NCBI GenBank assembly: GCA_003561715.1
Contig: PWVU01000023.1
Coordinates: forward strand, 1-5,256
DNA from: Candidatus Kaiserbacteria bacterium
Lineage (GTDB): Bacteria > Patescibacteriota > Minisyncoccia > Phycocordibacterales > UBA12088
DNA length: 5,256 nucleotides
Direction of reading: 5' to 3'
Part shown: positions 1 to 4,694 of the stretch, piece by piece
Layout: every line of letters starts with the position of its first letter
Numbering within the stretch: the stretch's first letter is position 1
Program-made: the position numbers and the translations under genes
Notes under the pieces: model-generated
The model's database searches: none
The model's input: the letters and a program-made list of their open reading frames with translations, nothing else
What the model was told of the DNA's origin: nothing

Positions 1-28
1 ATTAGGGGTGTATTAGTAACGTACTAGT

Positions 29-100
29 ATGAAAAAAGTATTGGGAGGATTGGGGATGATCGCGCTTGCCGCGGGGCTCATTGTGGGTGGCACCGGCGCA
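29..100 (+). other. SipW-type signal peptide of the first secreted protein
   Basis: Residues 1-24 comprise a short basic end (MKK), a Gly/Ala/Leu/Ile hydrophobic core, and the cleavage context GTGA followed by FFSD. The downstream residues (T-x-GN-F-AG-x-DL) are typical of SipW substrates such as TasA, where the motif extends into the mature protein. The exact cleavage position is inferred by analogy. Confidence 0.75.
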
Positions 101-1507
101 TTCTTCAGCGACCGCGAGACATCGGTCGGTAACGTCTTTGCCGCGGGGGCATTCGATCTCTTGATCGACAACGAAAGTTATTACAACGGCAACAAGTGTG
201 CTGACGTGAGCGGTGAGGGGGAAGAGCCGGTATGGGAGTGGATCGGCGAATCACCGTATCCGGTCCCCGGCACACCCTGCACCACCAGCTGGTACCTCGA
301 CAATCTCGGTGAAGGGCGGCTCTTCTTCGACTTCGACGATGTAAAGCCGGGAGACGAGGGTGAAGACACGATCTCCATCCATATTCAAAACGACGCATGG
401 GCGTGTATGGACATGACCCTCACCAGCAACGATGATGCATCATCGACCGAGCCGGAGCTAGCGACGGGTGACGACCCGAACGACCCGAACGATAGCTGGG
501 ACGGCGAGCTCGCGCAGAATCTCCAGTTTGTCTGGTGGGCGGACGACGGCGACAACGTGCTCGAAGAAGGTGAGCTTATCATGACCGACGGTGTGCAATC
601 GCTCTACAATCTTGCCCACGAGAATGGTCCATGGTCGGTCGCGCTTGCCGACTCTCAGAACAATGTATGGGGCGAGGAGCCCGGAACCCCACTGCCGGGC
701 GGCGAGACGGTCTACATTGCCAAGGCATGGTGCTTGGGCGAACTGACGCTTGATCCGGTTGCGCAAGATGGACTTGGTAACGAAGGCAACAACGGCCCGA
801 TGGATCGCGGCACCGGCATTATCTGTGACGGCACTATGATCGGCAACGAAGTACAGACTGATGTAGCGACGCTTGATATCGCGTTCCGTGCAGTGCAGGC
901 GCGTCATAATTCCGGCTATGTGTGTGAAGATGAGCAGCCACGTGTTGCAACACTTACGGTCAACAAGGTGGTAGTCAACACACACGGCGGGAATAATGTG
1001 ATCGATGACTTCCAGTTGTTTGTGGTGGGTAATGGGGTTACGCCGGTCACCAGTGGTGTTGCGACCGATTTTACCGCAGGTGACTACGTTGTTACCGAAA
1101 CCGGCATTGCAGGCTACGTTGCGACTTTCAGTGGTGACTGTAATGCGGGAGGTCAGGTAACACTTGAACCTGGAGACAATAAGCAGTGCACCATTACCAA
1201 CTCCGACCTTCCCGCGGCAGTGACGCTCTTAAAGAATGTTGTCGGTGGAAGCGCATTGCCCGCGCAGTTCACGATGTTCATCGATGGCAACGTGGTGCCT
1301 CAAAACACTTCGGTTGCAGTCACCTCCAACGAGCCACATACCATCAACGAATCACAGGTCGCAGGGTACCAATTCACCTCTATCACCGGCGCGGGATGCC
1401 CGTCGGATCTGCTTGAACCGTTTGTGCTTGAGGAGGGACAGTCGATCACTTGTACAATTACGAATACCCATACGCCCGAAGGAGGTGGGGGTCCGATAAA
1501 TGATTAG
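29..1507 (+). CDS. SipW-dependent TasA/camelysin-like secreted protein with two C-terminal prealbumin-like repeats
   Basis: This is a 492-residue exported protein, probably a surface fibre subunit or adhesin. The N-terminus is a SipW-type signal: KK at 2-3, a hydrophobic Gly/Ala-rich core at about 5-23, then GTGAFFSDRE (21-30) and GNVFAAGAFDL (34-44). By analogy with TasA, cleavage would fall after Ala24. Residues 103-131 (DVKPGDEGEDTISIHIQND and onward) match the 'KPGD ... N.G' strand pattern of TasA/camelysin proteins, some of which are labelled peptidase family M73. The middle region (about 45-300) is acidic and Trp-rich, with six to eight Cys. Residues about 306-391 and 397-478 are two SpaA/Cna-B-like repeats, each ending in CTITN. 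There is no LPXTG sorting signal; the end is a short Gly-rich tail. The ATG at 29 is chosen because it gives a correct signal peptide; only a distant purine stretch (4-10) precedes it. The signal peptidase gene follows directly. Family assignment is confident; the exact role (fibre or adhesin) is inferred. Confidence 0.87.
   Translation: MKKVLGGLGMIALAAGLIVGGTGAFFSDRETSVGNVFAAGAFDLLIDNESYYNGNKCADVSGEGEEPVWEWIGESPYPVPGTPCTTSWYLDNLGEGRLFFDFDDVKPGDEGEDTISIHIQNDAWACMDMTLTSNDDASSTEPELATGDDPNDPNDSWDGELAQNLQFVWWADDGDNVLEEGELIMTDGVQSLYNLAHENGPWSVALADSQNNVWGEEPGTPLPGGETVYIAKAWCLGELTLDPVAQDGLGNEGNNGPMDRGTGIICDGTMIGNEVQTDVATLDIAFRAVQARHNSGYVCEDEQPRVATLTVNKVVVNTHGGNNVIDDFQLFVVGNGVTPVTSGVATDFTAGDYVVTETGIAGYVATFSGDCNAGGQVTLEPGDNKQCTITNSDLPAAVTLLKNVVGGSALPAQFTMFIDGNVVPQNTSVAVTSNEPHTINESQVAGYQFTSITGAGCPSDLLEPFVLEEGQSITCTITNTHTPEGGGGPIND
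944..1468 (+). repeat. Tandem prealbumin-like (SpaA/Cna-B-like) protein repeats
   Basis: Two diverged copies encode residues about 306-391 and 397-480 of the first protein. Each starts with a strand of the form (L/V)T(V/L)xK.VV, contains an AGY motif (361-363 and 445-447), and ends with a Cys-containing strand finishing CTITN (387-391 and 475-479). Each copy also carries a second Cys (371 and 457) 16-18 residues before the terminal one, so an intradomain disulfide is possible. The repeat is visible at protein level; the DNA copies are strongly diverged. Confidence 0.72.
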
Positions 1508-1513
1508 GTGATT

Positions 1514-1538
1514 AGTGGCGCGGCGTAACCGCGCCACT
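1514..1538 (+). terminator. Perfect GC-rich hairpin between the secreted protein and peptidase genes
   Basis: A 10-bp perfect inverted repeat (AGTGGCGCGG / CCGCGCCACT) with a 5-base loop CGTAA starts 7 bases after the TAG stop of the upstream gene. No T-run follows (the next bases are TGGATTGCTG), so it is not a classical intrinsic terminator. It may be a partial terminator, or a 3'-end mRNA stabiliser that lets the abundant secreted protein be made in excess over the peptidase. The structure is certain; the function is inferred. Confidence 0.55.
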
Positions 1539-1607
1539 TGGATTGCTGAGATATAAACAAAAGCACTGCATGAGAACGCGACACGAGGCATAACGACACA
1601 TCTGGCT

Positions 1608-2492
1608 ATGCGCACATTTCTCAACATCATTGCGAGCACACTCTACTACGGCTTTGTAGCGCTTTTGATAGCCGTGGGTGGTGCGATGCTTGCGATGCAA
1701 ACGCCTGTCTTGGGCGGTACGGAGATAAAGATCGTGCGCAGCGGCTCGATGGAGCCTGCCATTATGACCGGCGGGCTTGTGGTCGTGCGCCCGGCGGATG
1801 TGTATGCCGTGGGGGATGTCATCACCTTTGGCAAAGACACCGCGACGCAGGTGCCGACAACGCACCGCATTATAGAGAAGCGGGGCGAAGGCGCGCGCAC
1901 TACCTACATCACGCAAGGTGATGCGAACAATGCGCCTGACGGTGCGCCGATCGCACACCGCGACATTATCGGCGCGGTCGCCTTTACGATGCCGTATGCG
2001 GGCTACATTCTCGACTTTGCGCGGCAGCCGCTCGGCTTCATCTTGCTCATCGCTATTCCTGCGGCGGCGGTCATACTCGACGAGTTGTGGACGATATTCC
2101 GTGAATTGGCAAAACGACGCAAGGGTGCCGGCGCGCGTATTGAGGACGAGGAGGAATCCGACGATGAGCGTGCGGAAGAGGATGAATCATACGACGAAGA
2201 CGAGCATGGTGAGGCGGTGAGTCGCGGTGATGGCAGGCCATATCATACGACTCCTCAGCCGGTGCACGCTTCGGCACTCTCTCCGAATACTCGCTCTGCT
2301 TCGTCTGCTGCGCCGGGGCTTGTGGCATCGTCTGCCGAACACGCTCCCCCCACGCGCGGGCGTGTATCGTCTCCGTATGTGACGGTCATTCCGCCTCGAA
2401 CACACGCGCAACCGCAACGAGCCACTACTCAGAGGGCGCATCCGGACGTCTCGTTCGACGGGATAATCAATCTTCGCTATGCACGACGATAA
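1608..2492 (+). CDS. sipW: Signal peptidase I, SipW (ER-type) family, with long cytoplasmic tail
   Basis: This membrane serine protease removes signal peptides from exported proteins. In this family the substrates are typically TasA-like proteins, and the two neighbouring genes fit that. It is 294 residues long. TM1 spans about 8-30. The catalytic serine motif SGSMEP (45-50, Ser47) is followed by TTHRII, with His86 in place of the lysine of ordinary bacterial type I peptidases, and by QGDANNAPD (103-111) carrying the conserved Asp105/Asp111. TM2 spans about 141-163, and the basic stretch RELAKRRK after it fits a cytoplasmic end. SipW-type enzymes usually stop shortly after TM2. Here about 120 more residues follow: an acidic run (178-200), then a Pro/Ser/Thr/Ala/Arg-rich low-complexity segment to the end. 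The ATG at 1608 gives a correct TM1; no close Shine-Dalgarno is visible (GAGG at 1585-1588 is 19 bases away). The 3' end overlaps the next gene by 14 bases, suggesting coupled translation. Confidence 0.92.
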   Translation: MRTFLNIIASTLYYGFVALLIAVGGAMLAMQTPVLGGTEIKIVRSGSMEPAIMTGGLVVVRPADVYAVGDVITFGKDTATQVPTTHRIIEKRGEGARTTYITQGDANNAPDGAPIAHRDIIGAVAFTMPYAGYILDFARQPLGFILLIAIPAAAVILDELWTIFRELAKRRKGAGARIEDEEESDDERAEEDESYDEDEHGEAVSRGDGRPYHTTPQPVHASALSPNTRSASSAAPGLVASSAEHAPPTRGRVSSPYVTVIPPRTHAQPQRATTQRAHPDVSFDGIINLRYARR

Positions 2493-3984
2493 CAAACACA
2501 CCGTCATACTGAAGCATCGCCCGCGCAAACTCGCCGAGGGGGAGTATGTGCTCCCGCTCAACCGTGATCACCGCGCGACGACGGTTTCGCCACATTTGCT
2601 CGAGATCAAACGACGCGAGCTGAAGAATATCTTGCCGCTTGAGCGAAAACCGGTGCCGGATGATGCGCTAGTGCTGCGACGTGCACTCGCGGTCGAGGAT
2701 GAAAGCGATGACGAAACGATTGAAGACGACACGGGAGGCGCGCGCGGGATTCGTAAGCTTGCAGTGCATCTTGCGTTGCTTGTTGCGGCGGGCTTGGGTG
2801 CGTTTGTGGGCTTGCCGCATATTGGCGGGACGTTCTCCTACTTTAATGACATTGAAAAAAGCAGTGGCTACTTCGAAGCGGGGTGGCTCGGCTTTGAGCT
2901 TTCGTATAATGCGGACAAGTGTGAGTACATAGAAGCAGGCGGGACCGCATGGATCTCGGCAACGATCAACCCGAAGCCGGGAAGTAATCTCTTGGTGCAC
3001 GACGGTCGCGCCGAGCACGTCGGTGGCAGCCATCTTTTCTGCTCGCTCTTAGAGCTTGAGGCGAAAAAAGACGGCGTGATAGTGTATGACGGATACTTGC
3101 TGGACTTTGATCCCGGTGAGTCTGAGCAGAGTGGCGCGTGGCTCTTTACAATATCGTTCCCGTGGGCGTGGGGCGACGCGGTACCGGATGGCGCGGAGTG
3201 CCACGCTGACCTTATCTTTACCGCCTACGCGGTACGCCATACACTCTTCCAGCTCGGCGGCTTTACCGATACGGCAACCATTCCGATTCGTCTCACAAAA
3301 GGGGTTTGCAAAGATGACAACGGCGAGCCATGTCTCCCATGCCCAGGATGTGTCGGCGACGTGACCGTCATTATCGAAAACAACAACGACGCTGATATTG
3401 AAAACAACGTCGACTCAAGCACCAACACCGGCGGCAATAGCGCTAGTGGTGGCGCTGGCGGAGATGGTGGTAGTAGTGGCAACTCAGGCTCTGGCGCGGG
3501 CGATGGAGGCGACGGGGGCTCGGGAGGAACCGGCGGAACTTCCGGAGGCAGTGGGGGAGATGGCGCAGTAGGAGGCGACCCGCCAGGGGGCGAGGCAGGC
3601 GGTGGCGATACGGGTACCACCGGTTCAGGCGGAGATGGAGGAAATGGCGGCGACGGCGGAACCGTTCAGACGGGCAATGCCTCAAACTCAACGACAATCA
3701 TCAACGAGGTCAATCATAACGAAACAAATGTCACCATCGGTGGATGCTGCGACGAGGACTGCGATTGTGAATGTGAAGAAGATTGCAATAGCGGCTCAAC
3801 AACGACCGTCACCAACAACTCAAGCACCACCGTTACGAGCTCAAGCTCAACTGGCGGCTCCTCAAGCACGACCTCATCCTCAAGCACCAGCGGGGGAGCA
3901 TCTATGCCATCTATGCCAAGCGCGCAAGATTTAATGAATCAAATCAAAGATCAGACCAATGCAATGCTTGGCGGTACCATTTAG
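2479..3984 (+). CDS. Putative SipW-processed surface protein with long N-terminal leader, Gly-rich region, Cys cluster and Ser/Thr-rich tail
   Basis: This 501-residue protein has no recognised named family. Residues 1-92 are a hydrophilic leader, basic first (LKHRPRK, IKRREL, LERK), then acidic (73-84). A single hydrophobic segment (about 93-116) runs into GGTFSYFNDIEKSSGYFEAG (116-135), a SipW-type signal context placed internally; FNDI recalls the TasA mature start. A likely globular domain (about 135-275) has Cys147, 188 and 241. CKDDNGEPCLPCPGC (277-291) has four Cys. An Asn-rich stretch (297-320) leads into a Gly/Ser/Asp low-complexity region (318-394), then a second Asn/Thr-rich stretch (396-420), an acidic six-Cys cluster (423-436), a Ser/Thr run (437-472) and a short amphipathic C-terminus. 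It starts inside the end of the peptidase gene with no clear ribosome site. Inference: a second peptidase substrate, either released from its leader or kept as a membrane-anchored surface stalk. A start further downstream would remove the leader, but the overlap and continuous coding favour this ATG. Confidence 0.78.
   Translation: MHDDNKHTVILKHRPRKLAEGEYVLPLNRDHRATTVSPHLLEIKRRELKNILPLERKPVPDDALVLRRALAVEDESDDETIEDDTGGARGIRKLAVHLALLVAAGLGAFVGLPHIGGTFSYFNDIEKSSGYFEAGWLGFELSYNADKCEYIEAGGTAWISATINPKPGSNLLVHDGRAEHVGGSHLFCSLLELEAKKDGVIVYDGYLLDFDPGESEQSGAWLFTISFPWAWGDAVPDGAECHADLIFTAYAVRHTLFQLGGFTDTATIPIRLTKGVCKDDNGEPCLPCPGCVGDVTVIIENNNDADIENNVDSSTNTGGNSASGGAGGDGGSSGNSGSGAGDGGDGGSGGTGGTSGGSGGDGAVGGDPPGGEAGGGDTGTTGSGGDGGNGGDGGTVQTGNASNSTTIINEVNHNETNVTIGGCCDEDCDCECEEDCNSGSTTTVTNNSSTTVTSSSSTGGSSSTTSSSSTSGGASMPSMPSAQDLMNQIKDQTNAMLGGTI
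2755..2838 (+). other. Internal SipW-type signal / membrane segment
   Basis: Residues 93-120 of the third protein hold one hydrophobic helix preceded by RGIRK and ending GGTFS, followed by YFNDIEKSSG. The arrangement copies that of the first gene (GGTGA then FFSDRETSVG). If cut as in TasA, the break would be near Ser120/Tyr121, leaving a leader of about 120 residues in the membrane and cytoplasm. The similarity is visible; cleavage is inferred. Confidence 0.62.
3430..3660 (+). repeat. Gly-rich low-complexity coding repeat (GGDGG/GGSGG type)
   Basis: Codons 318-394 of the third protein are dominated by GGN (Gly), with GAT/GAC, AGT/AGC and ACC interspersed, producing irregular GGDGG, GGSGG and GGTGG units. 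The DNA is a degenerate purine-rich repeat based on GGCGGAGATGG-like words with no exact period. On the opposite strand it gives a spurious Pro-rich reading frame. It likely encodes a flexible or stalk-like extracellular spacer, and it is prone to length variation. Confidence 0.8.
3745..3786 (+). other. Acidic six-cysteine cluster within the surface protein
   Basis: Residues 423-436 read CCDEDCDCECEEDC: six Cys and eight Asp/Glu with no other residue type. It is flanked by GG and NSGS. The pattern could bind metal or form disulfide cross-links outside the cell. No known motif is matched exactly, so no specific ligand is assigned. Confidence 0.7.
3819..3888 (+). repeat. Short CTCAAGCAC repeats in the Ser/Thr-rich coding tail
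   Basis: The 9-base word CTCAAGCAC occurs at 3819-3827, 3861-3869 and 3879-3887, with a fourth copy upstream at 3414-3422. All four encode Ser-Ser-Thr in the same frame. They suggest local slippage or duplication in building the Ser/Thr-rich segments on both sides of the Gly-rich region. Confidence 0.6.
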
Positions 3985-3994
3985 CCCAAATTCG

Positions 3995-4012
3995 CAAGCT
4001 CGCTAGAGTTTG
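3995..4012 (+). terminator. Weak hairpin after the third gene
   Basis: CAAGCTC and GAGTTTG form a 7-bp stem (one G-U pair in RNA) around the loop GCTA, 10 bases after the TAG stop at 3984. No T-run follows, and its right arm overlaps the -35 box of the next promoter (4010-4015). It may weakly end the upstream transcript; it could equally be chance. Confidence 0.25.
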
Positions 4013-4037
4013 ACAATAGCTACATATATTGTATAAT
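4010..4037 (+). promoter_or_regulatory. Consensus housekeeping-type promoter for the coiled-coil gene
   Basis: TTGACA (4010-4015) and TATAAT (4032-4037) both match the bacterial sigma70-type consensus exactly, separated by 16 bases of AT-rich DNA. The predicted start of transcription is near 4044, giving a leader of about 58 bases before the GTG start. This is the only strong promoter seen in the window. It makes the downstream gene its own transcription unit, separate from the peptidase locus. Confidence 0.85.
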
Positions 4038-4050
4038 TCTACTTAGAAAT

Positions 4051-4082
4051 TGCGTCATCCGACGCACCCGTACTCCGGGGTG
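4051..4082 (+). promoter_or_regulatory. Small overlapping hairpins in the 5' leader
   Basis: TGCGTC/GACGCA (4051-4066, loop ATCC) and CACCC/GGGTG (4065-4082, 8-base loop) can form, sharing two bases, so they compete at the join. The second ends just before the ribosome-binding purine stretch. They might affect mRNA stability or translation, but the stems are short and no known riboswitch is matched. Confidence 0.3.
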
Positions 4083-4090
4083 AAAGGGGT

Positions 4091-4094
4091 GGAG
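4091..4094 (+). promoter_or_regulatory. Ribosome binding site deciding the GTG start
   Basis: GGAG, within the purine-rich run AAAGGGGTGGAGAAA (4083-4097), lies 7 bases before GTG at 4102, a standard spacing. The ATG at 4097 is closer, but it opens only a two-codon frame (ATG CGG TGA), so GTG is the real start of the long gene. Confidence 0.7.
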
Positions 4095-4101
4095 AAATGC
4101 G

Positions 4102-4638
4102 GTGAGCAAATCTGGTCTCAGTCCAACGGGCCTGGCAATTGGAGCGCTCGCAAGTCTGGGCTTCGTCATCGTCTACTTTTCTCCTCCAATCTTTGATGTG
4201 AGAGATGTGGCGCCGAAACAGGAAGACCAGGTCCAAGAGCTTCGAGATGAAGTGGCCTATCTGCGCGAAGAAGTCGACCGGCTTGGCAGTCAGTTTACCC
4301 ATCTTGACGCCGAGTATCATCGGCTACGAGAGATCGTCGAACCCGTCTCGTCGTGCTACGACGACAGTGTCGGGCAAGCGGCGCGCGAAGTCTATCACGA
4401 GCGTTTCGAGGTACGGCAGTACTTCGAGCTGTTCGATCAGGACGCGGACGAGGAAGAGCGCGCTTGGCGGGCGGTGAACGAGTACTGCTACCCATCGGGT
4501 GAGCTGGGCGAGGAATCTCAGAGCTACTTGGTCTTTCTTGCCAAGTTCGACTGGCTCGATGAGGCGAGCCAAGACCAGAACATCTACCCGGCGGCGCTCT
4601 TTGCCGCTCTGATCTATCACCACTCCGAGGAGAACTAA
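4102..4638 (+). CDS. Hypothetical membrane-anchored coiled-coil protein
   Basis: This 178-residue protein is not recognised. Residues about 9-29 form one hydrophobic helix (LAIGALASLGFVIVYF) that would act as an N-terminal anchor. Residues about 41-80 are a textbook coiled coil, with hydrophobic positions 44, 47, 51, 54, 58, 61, 65, 68, 72, 75 and 79 in unbroken 3-4 spacing, implying a dimer or higher oligomer. The remaining part (about 82-178) is acidic, rich in Tyr/Phe/Trp, with only two Cys (85 and 129), and looks like a small helical domain. Translation begins with GTG, supported by the GGAG site. It has its own consensus promoter and a following hairpin, so it is monocistronic. It resembles septum-type or phage-spanin-type anchored coiled coils only in layout; no such function is claimed. 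Being a real gene is well supported; its role is unknown. Confidence 0.8.
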   Translation: MSKSGLSPTGLAIGALASLGFVIVYFSPPIFDVRDVAPKQEDQVQELRDEVAYLREEVDRLGSQFTHLDAEYHRLREIVEPVSSCYDDSVGQAAREVYHERFEVRQYFELFDQDADEEERAWRAVNEYCYPSGELGEESQSYLVFLAKFDWLDEASQDQNIYPAALFAALIYHHSEEN

Positions 4639-4643
4639 ACAAC

Positions 4644-4674
4644 ACGCCGCCGAGAGCACTCGCTCCGGCGGCGT
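4644..4674. terminator. GC-rich hairpin between convergent genes, probable bidirectional terminator
   Basis: ACGCCGCCG (4644-4652) and CGGCGGCGT (4666-4674) form a perfect 9-bp stem around a 13-base loop. It begins 5 bases after the TAA of the coiled-coil gene and lies 20 bases beyond the stop of the minus-strand tsaD gene. T-runs are weak on both sides, but the position between two converging genes makes a shared terminator the best reading. Confidence 0.65.
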
Positions 4675-4694
4675 CAATCATTTACATACTTACC

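Noticed and set aside
1..28. Promoter or ribosome site just before the first gene
   Set aside because: Only 28 bases are available; AGGGGTG at 4-10 is too far from the ATG for a normal Shine-Dalgarno, and TATTAG at 11-16 has no visible -35 partner inside the window.
458..985. Minus-strand open frame of 175 codons
   Set aside because: It lies entirely within the first gene, whose product has a clear signal peptide and recognisable domains; the antisense protein has no recognisable features.
1208..1228. LPAAV at residues 394-398 as a possible sortase motif
   Set aside because: It does not match LPXTG, lies between the two repeats rather than at the C-terminus, and no hydrophobic segment with a basic tail follows.
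3225..3620. Minus-strand Pro-rich open frame of 131 codons
   Set aside because: It is the antisense of the Gly-rich GGN codons (CCN reads as Pro) and lies wholly inside the third plus-strand gene; it has no plausible start context.
3414..3888. CTCAAGCAC copies as a CRISPR-like or regulatory repeat array
   Set aside because: Copies are short, irregularly spaced and all in the same coding phase for Ser-Ser-Thr, so they are protein-level low complexity.
29..4638. UGA recoding (as in Gracilibacteria/Absconditabacteria)
   Set aside because: All long frames are complete without in-frame TGA and end in TAG or TAA, with expected lengths and domains.
4295..4681. Minus-strand frames of 117-128 codons opposite the coiled-coil gene
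   Set aside because: The plus-strand frame has a consensus promoter, ribosome site, membrane helix and perfect heptads; the antisense frames are Arg/Pro/Ser-rich shadows, one running through the terminator hairpin.
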